From Rebecca billardiae RCC1528 (Eukaryota > Haptophyta), in NCBI GenBank assembly GCA_965240325.2, contig OZ251230.1:1612001-1676000 (forward strand): DNA of 64,000 nucleotides, written 5' to 3'. Of this stretch, positions 1-10,354 are shown piece after piece; position 1 is the stretch's first letter, and every line of letters starts with the position of its first letter. Made by a program: the position numbers and the translations under genes. Under the pieces are notes generated by a model. That model was given only the letters and a program-made list of their open reading frames with translations. It was not told the origin of the DNA and ran no database searches.

Positions 1-1214
1 TTAGCGCTGCGGCCCGTGCCAGCCAACGACCAGACGTACTCTGGCCACTTGACCCGTTGCACGGGTGAGTGACCGTACGCCCTGCCTAGTGCCTACCGCG
101 CGCGCCGCGCGACCGGCGACTCGGGGTGATGGAGAGCGGATGGCGACAGCAGCAGCAGTCCTCATGAAGACGATGAAACTGGCGGCACGGGTGCACGAGG
201 TGGCAGGCGAAAGCGCGCCGACGAGACCGCATTTGACACACCTGAGCCGCACGCGCGTGCCGTCGCCGAGCGGCGAGCGCTGCAAACGCGCAACCGTACC
301 GCGCGCGCCACGACGGCGCGGCACTAGCTGATGCAGGCCGTACTGCCGGCACTGCTTCTGCGATCATGCGCCACGGTCGCAGCTGACTGCGTGAGCAGCA
401 AGCGGGAGGCGGGTCCGGAGGCACGTGCAGGCGCCGTCCCGCATATCCGCCATCGCCCATCGTGCCGGGGCACGTCACCTCCGACGATCCGGATGTGGCC
501 CAGTCCGGACGTCACGCGATCCGGGAAGACGAGTACGATTCGCTCGTAACGAACCGTTACACTAAAGTCACGGCCAGGCTCACGTCCCGTCCATCGATTA
601 CTTATGGAATCAGCTGGGCGCGCTCTTTTTCGGCCTAATAGACCTCTCTATGCGATCTCAAAAACTCGAAACTCGGTCTCCGCCAGCCCTAAAAATCGCC
701 CCCCGTCCCTTTTTTTCCGCCGCCCCCCGTCCCTTTTTTCTTGATCAAAGATCTTTTTGAAACGTGGTTCGGGCCCGCTGGTGCGGGCTCCACGCTGCGC
801 GCTCCGCCCTGCACCGCGGGCCATTAATTGACTGAATAAATTCCAATAATCACGACTAGTAAATCTGAAAATCAGGAACGCCGAACGGGGCCGGGCAGCC
901 CGGGCACTGCAGCCTGAGACGGCAGCGAACTCTGGCGCCAAGTAAATAGTACTGATATAAGCTACCCTGAGCGGTACCTAGCAGCAGTTCTGATCGACTT
1001 ATAGACTGAGCGCGGCCGCCGCCGGGAGGCCGTGACGCGCGCGCAACGGTGTGAGTGTCACGCGCAACGCTCGGCTGGCAGTCTCCCTAGTCCGACCCCA
1101 AGCGGACCGCGATGGACCCGCCGTGCTGCGGCTGCTGCGCGATGCGGCGATGCGGTGTGCACGGTGTGGGCGCGAGTGCGAAGTCCGCAGTGCCGCCGCG
1201 GCGCGCCCACGACC
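1..1214. other. Intergenic or edge region, no supported gene
   Basis: Several short overlapping reading frames occur on both strands, but none has a recognisable domain, a convincing splice pattern or sustained protein-like composition. Open frames are expected by chance at this GC content. The stretch holds one copy of a dispersed repeat (655-829). A gene running in from the left edge cannot be excluded. Confidence 0.5.
655..829 (+). repeat. Dispersed repeat R1, left copy
   Basis: This segment matches, in inverted orientation, the segment at 58461-58609. Shared blocks include GATCAAAGATCTTTTTGAAA followed by a GC-rich stretch of about 50 bases ending in CACCGCGGGCCAT, with a few small indels. 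An AT-rich start rich in A-runs also matches. It appears non-coding, because reading frames differ between the copies. Confidence 0.8.
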
Positions 1215-2620
1215 TCACGGGTGCGGCGGCGGCGGGAAGGGCCAGCGGCCCGCGCCGCCCGGCGGCGGCGCGCCCGACTGCCCCGGCGGCATGGGCCCGC
1301 CGTGCATGCCCGGCATCATCCCGCCCGCGCCCGGCCCGCCGCCCATGCCCATCATCCCGGGGAAGCTACCCATGCCCTGCGGCGCGCCGTACGGCAGCTG
1401 GCCGGGCGCGCCGCGCCCCGGCTGCGCCGCCCACGGCATCTGGCCCGGCGCTCCGTACGGCTGCAGCATGGGCGCGCACGCGTTCGGAGGCATGTGTTGC
1501 GCGCTGGGCATGGCGCCGCCCATGCCGGGCTGCTGCGGCTGCGGCTGCGGCGCGCGCGCTTGCTGGCTCTGCTGCGGCTGCGCCGCGCCGCCGCCCGCGT
1601 ACGCACCGCCCGCGTCCGCGCCCGCCCCCGCGCCGCCGCCTCCGCCGCGCATCGCCGCAGACACCATCTCGGCCGCGCGCTCGACCGCGTCCGCGCCGCC
1701 TGTCAGGGTGATGGTCCGCATCGCGCCAAAACCGTCCACCTGCGCGCTCTCGCGCGAGATTGCAATCTTGGCGCCGGCGCGCTCCTCGAGCGAGCGGATG
1801 AGCGCGCCGCCCGCGGCGAGCAGGCCGGCGGTCATCGCGGAGGGGACGCTCATCGTGTGCGCGCGCTCTTCGGCGCCCGCGCCCGCGCGCGCGCGCCGCG
1901 CGCCCCCGCCGCGCCGCGCCGCGCCGCCCGCCTCGTCAGCTGAGGACTCGGAGTCGGACGAAGGCGAGCGCTCGCGCCGGCGCCGCGCGCCGCGGCCGCG
2001 CTCGGGCGACTCGGACGCTCGGCCGCGCTTCGAGCGACCGCCGCTGCCGCGCTTCTTCCGCCGCGCGGGCGAGGGCGAGTACGAGCGAGACGAGCCACCC
2101 GAGTCGTCGTCGCCGTCGCCCTGCCGCCGCTTCTTGCGCCGCTGCGCGCGCACCGCGTCCAGCCGTTCCTTGAGCTCGCGCTCCTCGCGCGCCCACACAT
2201 CCTCGGGCTCGGCGCGCGCGGGCGGCATCGGCTCGCGCTCGCGCCGCGCGGCACGCGGCGGCGCGCTGCCCCGTCCTGGCTGCTCGGCGGCGCCGCCGCC
2301 GCCCCAGCCGTCCCCTGGACCGCCCATTCCCATCCCGCCCATCCCACCGCCCATCCCACCGCCCATCCCACCGCCCATGCCGCCGCCCATCCCACCGCCC
2401 ATCCCACCGCCCATCCCACCGCCCATCCCACCGCCCATCCCACCGCCCATCCCACCACCCATCCCGCCGCCCATCATCATCTGCGCCGCGGCAGGCATGT
2501 ACCCTGCCTTGCGCGCGAGCTCGGCAGCGAGCATGCCGCCGGGCGGCATGGGCGCGCCCGGGCCGCCATAGTCGGGCGGCATGGGCGGCGCGCCGCCGCC
2601 GCCGCTCGCCCAAGGCGGCA

Positions 2621-2657
<37 letters not shown>

Positions 2658-5301
2658 TCGAGCTCCGCCGCCACCGCCGCCGCCGCCGCCGGCGCTGACG
2701 CTGTCGCCGCCGCCGACGCTGCTGCGGCCCAGGCCCTCGCGCCGCAGCCACTCGCTCTCAAAGATCAGCTCGTTCGTCTCGACCGGCCCGAGTGCGTCCG
2801 CCTCGCGCGCGCGGCCGGCGGCACGCAGTTTTTCGAGCTCGCGCGTGCGGTCGCCCTGCTTCAGCCGGTCGAGCTCGGAGAGCTTCGAGCGCAGCAGCTG
2901 CTCGGCGCGCGCGCACGCCGGCGGGGGCCCGACCAGCGTGAGCGACTGCCACGGCTTCCCGTGCAGCATTTCTTTCTTCTGCACGATGACGATCTGGCAG
3001 CCTGTCGTCTTCTCGAGCTCGTTCACCTTCCGACCGCCCGGACCGATGATGAAGCCGACCGCGGGCGTCTGCAGCATGTACGCGATGCTGTGCTTGCCGG
3101 ACGCGGCGGCGGCGGCGGCGGCGCCGCCGGTGGCGCTCGGCGCGGCGGGCGCGCTGGGCTTCGGCGGGCTCGGCTCGGCCGCACCGGGCGGGCGCGGCGG
3201 CGGCGGCGGCAGCGGCAGCGGCAGCGCGGGGCGGCCGGCTGCGGCCGCGGCGTCGGCGGGCGCCGGCGGCGAGGGCATCGGCAGACCCGCGCCGCCGGCG
3301 GAAGCCGCCGCCTTCGCGACGGGCGCGGGGCCGGGCGGCAGCGGCGGCAGCTCGCCCGCGACGCGCCCCGGCGCGGGCGCCACGGGCGACGGCTGCTGCT
3401 GCCTGGCTGAGGCCATGGCGGGCGCGGCGGCCGCGGGCTTGTGCGGCGCGGGCTGCAAGCCCGCCCCGGCGGCGGCGCGCGCGCGCGGGTCGGGCGCGGC
3501 GCTGATCCGCGTGCTGCCGGCGGCGCCCGCCGCCGCGCACCCCGGCGCGGGGGGCGGAGGCTGCTCGCCCACGCCGACGAGCGTCTCCGAGGCGGAGTAG
3601 GACGAGTGCGAGACGCGCGCCGCCTGCGCCTTCGCCTCGTCCGTCTTCGGCGCGGCGCCGGTGCGCATGTGCGGCTGCGCAAAGTCGATGCGCTCGGGCG
3701 CGCGCCACTGCACGCGCGGCGTCGGCGCGGCGGGTGCGGCGGGCTGCTGCGCGCCGCCGTTCGCCTGCGCGCCCGCGCCGCCGGCTGCAGGCCGCTCCTC
3801 AGCGTCAGGCGCGGCCGGCGGCGCCGCCGCGGCGCTCGCGGCCGCAGGCGGCGCACCCGCCGGCGGCCCGGCGGGGTTGGCGCTCGCGAGCGCCTCGCGG
3901 CGGCGCTGCACGACGACGAGCGTGCGCGCAAAGTTGCTGCTGCTCAGCGCCGCGTCATCCAGCCCGTTGATCTGAGCGGCGGCGCGGGCGGCGCGAGCGG
4001 CGCGGACGCATCCAGGCGGCAGCCGCAGCAGGAGCAGGAGCGCGCGGCGCGGGCGCGGCGTGCGTCAGCTGGCTGGCTGGCTGCCAGGCCTCGCGTGCGC
4101 GGGCGGGCGCGCGCGGGCGCCGAGCGGGCCGAGCGCCGCGCCAGTGCGCCCCTGCCCGCCACCCGCAACCCGCCACCTCCGCCCGGGTCTTCGCGAAGAC
4201 GCGCGGCAGAACTTGCTGGCGGCCGCGCGGCACGGCGCGGCCTCTGCCCTCCGCCAGGCGACCGCGGCGGCTGGCCGTGCAGACGGGGCGTGCGCGAGAC
4301 GGGCAGGCCCCAGACCGTCGCGCCAGCGGCCGTCGCAGGCGCCGGACTGCCCCCGATCTGGGCGCGCGCGCACGCGGTGTGCCTCCCTCCCGTCGCACCA
4401 TGCGCTCTTGACTGGCGGCCGAGGCGGGCGCGCGCGCGCGCGCCCGCGCGCGGCGCCGCGCACACCTGCGCCAGAAGGACGGCGGCGTTCTTGGCGATGA
4501 GCGTCTTGACGCCGTCCGGCGAGGCGAGGTTCTCGGGCAGCCGCCCGCGCGTCGACGCGCGCACCTTCTCCACCACGCGCTCGCACACCGCGTTGTAGGG
4601 CGCGCTCGCCGCGCCACCGTCTTCGGTCAGCAGCTCGACGACCGCGTGGCAGATGTGCGTCGTGGCAAAGTCGCCGTGGTGGAAGGTGGGCGCGTACAGC
4701 GCGGAGGGCTCGACGAGGGTGTACCACGCGGCCGCTGTGCGCAGCAGCAGCCGCGGGTCTTCGTCGTAGTCGATACACCACTCGACCACCTGCGCGCGAG
4801 CGCCGAGCGCGACGCGCGTGCGCGCACGGCGCGGCGTGGGAGCAACATCGCATCAGGCGCGCGGCGCGCTGCGAGGGGCGGCCGAGCCCGCGAGTGCGCG
4901 CGCGCGCGGACGGGGGGCGCGGCGCGTGCCTGGTCCAGGCGCACGGGCAGGTCGGGCTGCCCGGGCGCGGCGACCGCGCCGACGACGGACGGCGACGCGG
5001 CGCTCAAGCAGATGCCGACGAGTGCGCCGTGCGAGTCGCGCATCTCAAACGAGGTGAGCTGGCGCGACGGGAGCGGGCTGCCATCCGTGCCGTCCGCATC
5101 CACGTCACCGTTGTACGCGGCCGGAATCTCGCTCTCTGGCACGGGCGCGGGGGCGCCGGGCGCAGCTGCCGCGGCCGACGCGGTCTCGGCGGCCGCGGCC
5201 GCGCCACCATCCGAGTCGACCGCACCGTCAAAGCTCGCGGTGGGTGCGGCGGACAATACGGGCTCGTCACTCAGGTCGGTCGGCTGGCCGACGCTCGACA
5301 T
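1215..5301 (-). CDS. RFTS-like (DNMT1-RFD) and dual KH-domain protein
   Basis: Predicted RNA- or chromatin-associated protein of 1,150 aa. Exons: 5301-4930, 4789-4466, 3971-1215. All junctions are phase 0; intron 1 (140 nt) is GC-AG and intron 2 (494 nt) is GT-AG. Residues 77-240 resemble the replication-foci targeting domain of DNMT1: the opening LPSRQLTSFEMRDSHG and, across the GC-AG intron, VEWCIDYDEDPRLLL and AAWYTLVEPSALYAPTF. KH domain 1 is at about 525-593 with the GxxG loop as GPGG; a second KH-like region is at about 937-1003 with a degenerate loop (AAGG). Between them are poly-Gly, a Met-Gly-Gly-Gly repeat (about 735-790) and an Arg/Ser-rich block (about 850-920) typical of splicing-related proteins. 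No methyltransferase domain is present. The start is the ATG at 5301; an upstream in-frame extension looks non-coding. The gene is divergent from the 5666 gene. Confidence 0.8.
2331..2475. repeat. 12-bp coding minisatellite (Met-Gly-Gly-Gly)
   Basis: A CCCATCCCACCG unit is repeated about a dozen times with minor variants. On the minus strand it encodes the Met-Gly-Gly-Gly tract of the RFTS/KH protein. Slippage here would change protein length without shifting frame. Confidence 0.85.
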
Positions 5302-5665
5302 CAGAACCGACTCGCGACGGCAGCGGGGGGTGCGCGTGCGCGCGTGCGACCCGCGCGCGTCGGCGATGTGCGCGCTCGCTGTTCTGTCCTTGGGCCGCGC
5401 GCCCGTATCAAGCAAGCTCGTCGCGCAGCCGGACCAAAGCGGCGCTGGTCCGGCTTGAGTCCCCACAAAGCGCGGGTATTTTTTGCAAGGAGCGGGATTG
5501 TATCTCCGCAAGGGCCGCTCGTATTCGAGGAGCCGTTCCAATTACGAGTCTAATTGACCCGCGGTCCAGGACTGATAGGACGGCGAGAACACGTGCTCTC
5601 CGGCGAATTCTGCGTCGGGGCCGCCGTCGATCGACTCCGCCGCCTTCGCGTCGCCGCCGCTGCCG
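5302..5665. promoter_or_regulatory. Divergent promoter region
   Basis: The 364 bp between the start codons of the RFTS/KH gene (minus) and the SnoaL-like gene (plus) must hold both 5' UTRs and promoters. No clear TATA box is visible. The inference rests on position only. Confidence 0.5.
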
Positions 5666-6612
5666 ATGATGATTCGCGCGTGGCTGCTCGCTTCGGCGCT
5701 GGGATGCGCGTGCGGCGTGCAGCTGCAGCGCTCGCGGCTCCCCACGCGCCGCGCCGCCACCATCTCGGCAGCCGTCGAGACGCAGCAGACTGACGCCGAC
5801 TACCAGATCGACCGCGCGCGGCGCTTTGCGTCCATGCCGCCCGTCATCCTGTGCTACCGCGATCAGCTCTTCGCAGACAACTTCCGAGGACGGCTGTGCG
5901 GGCGCGACGTCGACAAAGCCGAGTACCTGCGCGCACTCAAGACGCTCGCCGACGCCACGCCCGCGCTCGAGTTCAACGCGCACGAGTTTGTGGCGCGCGA
6001 CGACGGCTCCGTCGAGTACAAGGTGCGCATGACGGGCGAGCACACGGGCACGCTCCGCACCGACTCGACCGTCGTCGCGGCGACGGGCACACGGCTCATC
6101 GGCGACGTCGAGCGCGCGGTTGTCGCCTTCGACCCCTACGGCCGCGTGACGTACGTCGAGGCGGGCGAGGTCGTTGAGGCGCTGGACGACGAGGACAAGG
6201 CGGCCGCCGGGCGCAAGGAGGTGGAGGCCGAGCTGGAGGTGGTGGCGGGCGAGGTGGTGGAGGCGCAGGAGCGCTGGACCGGGCTGATGGGCTCCTCGGG
6301 CCTCCGCACCGCCGACGCGCACGCCGAGTCGCGCGGCGTGGAGAACGAGCTCCGCGCGCTCGAAATGCGCCGCGCACAGCTGCAGGTGCGCGCGCCGCCG
6401 TGTGCCGCTTGGCGCCCGCGCGCCGGACGCGGAGCGTGGGCGCGGGCGGGTCGTCTCGCGCGCCCTCTGACGTGCGCTCCCCGCCGCGCGCCGCGCCTAC
6501 GCGCGCCGCGCCGCAGCTCAAGCTCAACCTGCTTGTGTGCAGCAACACGGGCGGGCACGGCCACATCGACGGCGCGCTCCACGCGATCAGCGCCGCCGCC
6601 GCGGCCGCGTGA
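5666..6612 (+). CDS. Putative plastid-targeted SnoaL-like (NTF2-fold) protein
   Basis: Protein of 271 aa in two exons (5666-6385, 6517-6612) joined in phase 0 by a GT-AG intron of 131 nt. The N-terminus (MMIRAWLLASALGCACGV) looks like a signal peptide, and the following Arg/Ser/Thr-rich segment fits a bipartite plastid presequence. Residues about 45-160 resemble SnoaL-like polyketide-cyclase/NTF2-fold proteins: a helix with YRDQLFADNF, then GRDVDKAEYLRALK, then strands around EFNAHEFVARDDGSVEYKV and GEHTGTL. A Glu/Ala-rich probable coiled coil follows (about 165-240). Many SnoaL-like proteins are stress- or cofactor-linked, but the substrate is unknown. The short last exon is supported by the splice site and phase only, so the C-terminus is less certain. 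Confidence 0.7.
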
Positions 6613-6772
6613 GCTGCCGGGGCGTGGCTGGGGCTCCAGAGCTGCCGCGCGGCCAGGCTGGCCACGGGGGCGACGAGGGCCTCTGCCCGGAGACGCGAAC
6701 CGAGAGTGCCCGCCGTGCGCGCGATGACCACCAACTCGCTCTACTCACTTGACTCAGCCCCAGACGCCATGC

Positions 6773-6794
6773 CCATGGCCGCCATCGGCCATGG
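6773..6794. other. Short perfect hairpin
   Basis: CCATGGCCG, loop CCAT, CGGCCATGG gives a 9-bp stem about 160 bp past the stop codon of the SnoaL-like gene. It could form in the 3' UTR or be chance in GC-rich DNA. Confidence 0.35.
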
Positions 6795-6994
6795 CGCGAG
6801 CCCCGTGCGTTGTTCGCCGAGCTATCTATACGCTGTTGGACATCGTTGAGTCCACGTCTTCGGAGTTTCGGAGTTTAACAGATTGGTGCACTGACGGTCG
6901 ACCAGGCCCTTTTAAGTCTTCGAGCGAGCCAACCGCCGCCTGCTGCACGCGGTGACACGATGTCCGCGCGGCCGGCGCGGCGTACGTCGTCGTA

Positions 6995-7044
6995 TTATAT
7001 ATATATTATATTTGATCGATATATATATATATATATATATATAT
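6995..7044. repeat. TA microsatellite
   Basis: Two runs of alternating T and A are separated by a short TTTGATCGA interruption. Confidence 0.9.
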
Positions 7045-7491
7045 GAGTGTAACACTCGCGGCGCGACGACGGCACTCGGCAGCGAGTAAGAGTTACAGTT
7101 ACTACGAGCGAGACCGAGTCACTCATCACTGCGAGTCGTCGTCGGTGAACTCGGTGATCCGACAGTCCCGCGGGGCCCGGCCACACCGTCCCCGAGGTGA
7201 CGCCTGACGGACCACCACTCACCAGTGACTGACTAAGGTGACCGGTGCTAAGGCCCACGGCCACACGGTCTGACAACGGGCAACGGCAGCGCCAGCAGCT
7301 GCGTCCCCGTGGCCCGTCTCCGCCCGAGCCACTGCTCGCCCGCGGCTGCGGCCCCCGCGCCGGGCCGCGCCCCGCGGGCGGCCGCCCCGCCCCCCGGGGC
7401 GCCCCTGCGGGCCCCGGCGGCCGGCGAGCCCCCAATGATTAGCTAGCTAGAGGACGATGATGATCGACCGCCGTATGATACCTATATAGAG

Positions 7492-8790
7492 TCACAGGCT
7501 CCTCGAGCAGCCCGACGCCGCCGCGGTGACGAGGGCCATGATGCCGCAGGACCGGACGGCGTGAACCCATCCCGGCACGAGCGATGCCCATGCGCTCCAC
7601 AGAGGGCCTGAGACCTGAACTTCTGGCTGATGAATCGGCTCATCGGCGCGTGCGGCAGCCTGCTCGCAGTCGCGTGCGCGTCGGTCGAGCAGCTCGACGT
7701 GCGCATTCGTCGCCCGCGCGGCCGTGCTCAACCCGTGCACGTGCACGACCTGCTTTTCGGGCAGGTTGCACGGTAGCCGGCCGGATGCACGGTGCGCGGA
7801 CCGGTTCTCGTCCGTGCGGATGGCCGCTGCGATGCCAGCCGCGGAGTCGCTCGTTTTGGCCTGGCACTCCTCGAGCGAGCGCGAGGTGAAGTGGAAGAGG
7901 TGCAGGGCGCTATAGTCCAGCAGCTCGTCCACGCGTGCGGGGCGCACGCCCCGGGGCGACCTGGCTGTCAGGTTCACGTTTGCGCACTTGGGATGGAAGC
8001 GCAGGCTGGTCAGCGCAGCTCCGTACGGTCTGCCGTCGCGGAAGACAAAGTGTGGGTTCATGGTCAGGCCACGCCCGAGCCGCGCGAGCACCTTGCCCCG
8101 GCACATCGAGAGCGTGTGCGCTCCACGCATGACTGGAGCCAGCCTCGCGGCCGTGTACACGCTGGGCTCGAAGAAGGTCTCGCCGAGCTTCTCAACAGGT
8201 GGGCGCGGGTGGGTCGGCTTGCCGTCCGCGCGGCGCGTGTCGTACACGGGCAGCCTGGGCATGATCATCGCGTCGAGGTGGGCAGGCACCTTCGCGAGCA
8301 CCGTGCGCACATTCCACGGGCGCCATTGCGCCCCCCGCGCTGCCTTAGCCGCGCCCGGCCCCAACGGCGGCCCGAGGTGCAAGTACTCATCCATGTCGAA
8401 AGTGGCCAGCCAGCCGACATCCGAGGCTCGCTCGCTCGCTCGGAGGCAGTGCGAGATCGCTTCATCCTGATGGCTGACGCCAGCTTCCGACCAGAGAAGC
8501 ACGCGGGTGGGCGGCCATGCCCGCAGCCGCGCCAGCGTGAGCGACGTGCGCAGCAGCGCGAGCTCACCATTGAGGCGGTCATCGATGTACACCCACATCG
8601 ACGACACACCCACCCTGTGGTGGTACGCGGCGTGATGGAGGATCGTGTGCTTCTCGTACCTGAAGCTCGCGACCGCGCATAATCGGAGGGTGCTCTCCAC
8701 GCCTGTCGCCACGCGATCGCACGGGCCACCACCCCCAGGGACAGGCTGGCTGGTGCCGTGGCTAGAAGCCATCATGAGGCCGAGCAGCAT
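7492..8790 (-). CDS. GT92/DUF23-like glycosyltransferase
   Basis: Single-exon 432-aa protein from the ATG at 8790; the frame is open slightly further upstream but without an ATG. Family features in order are: a Cys-Ala-Val-Ala strand and YEKHTILHHAAYHHRVGV (equivalent of the ENEPYLxEWxxYHxxxGV signature); the strand MWVYIDD; a conserved HQDEAISHC; the metal-binding DXD as WLATFDMDEYL (about residues 130-136); and a C-terminal LHLFHFTSRSLEECQAK matching the family's HYxxKSxEE/K ending. Such enzymes transfer sugars, galactose in characterised GT92 members, in the secretory pathway. Only a short hydrophobic N-terminus is visible (MLLGLMMASS), so a membrane anchor is uncertain. The gene is head to head with a sulfotransferase, suggesting co-expression. 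The exact donor and acceptor are unknown. Confidence 0.78.
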   Translation of the reverse strand: MLLGLMMASSHGTSQPVPGGGGPCDRVATGVESTLRLCAVASFRYEKHTILHHAAYHHRVGVSSMWVYIDDRLNGELALLRTSLTLARLRAWPPTRVLLWSEAGVSHQDEAISHCLRASERASDVGWLATFDMDEYLHLGPPLGPGAAKAARGAQWRPWNVRTVLAKVPAHLDAMIMPRLPVYDTRRADGKPTHPRPPVEKLGETFFEPSVYTAARLAPVMRGAHTLSMCRGKVLARLGRGLTMNPHFVFRDGRPYGAALTSLRFHPKCANVNLTARSPRGVRPARVDELLDYSALHLFHFTSRSLEECQAKTSDSAAGIAAAIRTDENRSAHRASGRLPCNLPEKQVVHVHGLSTAARATNAHVELLDRRARDCEQAAARADEPIHQPEVQVSGPLWSAWASLVPGWVHAVRSCGIMALVTAAASGCSRSL

Positions 8791-8909
8791 GCCGCTCGTG
8801 GTGTCTTGTCTCAAGATTGGGAGGCGGATCAAGCGTGATAAGCGCAGATTCGGGATTCCATGCCCACCGGCCGGTCAGTCCGACTGCTCCGGCCACCTCG
8901 GCTCGCAAG
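8791..8909. promoter_or_regulatory. Compact bidirectional promoter
   Basis: Only 119 bp separate the ATG of the GT92-like gene (minus) and the ATG of the sulfotransferase (plus), so both core promoters must overlap here or extend into the neighbouring coding region. No TATA motif is seen. Confidence 0.55.
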
Positions 8910-9993
8910 ATGGCGGCGAAATGTCGCACTCCGCCCACCAGCACGCTTGAGGCCGCTCTTTGCGCGCTGACCGTCGCCGTGAGCCTGCACGTGGGACATT
9001 GCCGTAAGAGAGACTATATCCTTTACCACATCCACGTTGGCAAAAGTGTGTCAACGACTCCACGCGCTGCAGGCCCAGCGCGCACATGCGCCAACAAGTG
9101 CGCCGACCTGCTGGTGCATTTTGCCCGTCGTTCCCCTGCAAACTGCGCTGTTTTGCCTCTCCGCAGCAGGTGGATCCAGCATACAAGCGTTTCTGAATCG
9201 CTCGGGCGTCCGTCACGTACACGAGGTGCACATCCATCCATTCCGTGAGGAGCAGGCATTGCCCTTGCCCAAGTACGATCACGGGCCAGTGCACAAGAGA
9301 GTTGTCGTCACACTCCGCGACCCTGTCGCGCGCGTCGTGAGTGCCTTCAACTGGCGGCACACCGACGGCGGTGGGCCGGTCCGCCGACCGGGCGAGACAC
9401 TCCGATTTGAGCGGGAGCTGTACGGCTGCTTCGCCCGCGTGGACGCGTTCGCACGAGCCCTCGTCCACGGAGAGGCGCCATCCCCCGCCTGCCTGGTGAC
9501 TGCTGAGACAGCGATCGACCCAACACGGTGGGCGAAACGGCTGCCTAGCTTTCACATGGGAATGGGCTACCGCTACCACTTGCCGGCTGCAACCCTCGAA
9601 ATCGTCGCGACGAATTCGAGCTTGTACGCCTTGCGCTTTGGCAGGATTGCTGACGACGCAATCGGCCTCATGCGCTGGCTGAACGGCACGTTCTTTTGGC
9701 AGCCGCCCGGCCTCACGGAGGAGAGCCTTCAGCGCATACGGCTCCCGGCAGTGCGAGCAGTGGATTACCCGCGGCGTCATGACCGGATCGAGGACGATGC
9801 CACGGCTCTGGCGCTAGCGCGGAAGCTTATCGACGAGTACCACGTCGTCGCGCGGCTGCTGTGCCATGCGAATGTGACGATGAATGTAGTGGGACGACGA
9901 GATCCCGTGCCCGCACAGATCGGCCACCTGCAGGTCCTCGATTGTGCCACATCGCCGCCTCGCATGGAGCTGGTGCCACTCGCCCGAGGCTAG
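8910..9993 (+). CDS. Membrane-anchored carbohydrate sulfotransferase-like protein
   Basis: Protein of 320 aa in two exons (8910-9045, 9167-9993) with a GT-AG intron of 121 nt. Splicing in phase 1 recreates the 5'-PSB (PAPS-binding) motif HIHVGKTGGSSI (about residues 40-51): exon 1 ends in GKA- and CA opens exon 2, giving the Thr codon. The 3'-phosphate binding motif is KRVVVTLRDPVARVVSAFN (about 89-107). A hydrophobic stretch near residues 14-28 looks like a type II signal anchor, placing the catalytic domain in the Golgi lumen. The family moves sulfate from PAPS to sugar hydroxyls. The divergent GT92-like neighbour suggests a joint role in making a sulfated glycan, but this is inference from position. 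Confidence 0.82.
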
Positions 9994-10163
9994 CCTGCCG
10001 CTTCAGGGCGCTCATGTCGCTCCTGACTGTCACTTGAGCTTGTCCCGCTTCCGTCTTCCGATGATGCCTCACGATTGTCTGACTCTGGGTTACTGTGCAC
10101 ATTTAACTGTCAGTGAACCTACTATATATATATATAGCTATAACCGTCCGGCAATGCAGTGTG

Positions 10164-10174
10164 AGTGTCCGTAG

Positions 10175-10221
<47 letters not shown>

Positions 10222-10276
10222 GACACACACACTGCACACACAGTGACACACACATTAATATATATATATATAAATA

Positions 10277-10307
<31 letters not shown>
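10164..10307. repeat. CA, TA and GT microsatellite cluster
   Basis: A CA run of about 50 bp (10174-10220) leads through mixed CA/CACA sequence into TA repeats and a short GT run that abuts the left inverted repeat of the element starting at 10308. Confidence 0.9.
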
Positions 10308-10308
<1 letters not shown>

Positions 10309-10354
10309 AAACTTTTCTGAGGATAGCGCACCAGCAATTTCCCTTGACCGCCAT
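10308..10354 (+). repeat. Left terminal inverted repeat of element A
   Basis: Exact reverse complement of 12246-12292 over 47 bases; its outer edge adjoins a GT/TA microsatellite. Confidence 0.9.

Larger units (their letters stand above)
6613..7491. other. Intergenic between convergent genes
   Basis: This lies between the 3' ends of the SnoaL-like gene (plus) and the GT92-like gene (minus). It contains a short perfect hairpin (6773-6794), a TA microsatellite (about 6995-7044) and a GC-rich tail. No gene is supported. Confidence 0.6.

Noticed and set aside
1051-2571. Plus-strand 506-codon frame with Pro-Ile-Pro-Pro repeats
   Set aside because: Mirror of the Met-Gly-Gly-Gly tract in the RFTS/KH gene on the minus strand, which has clear domains.
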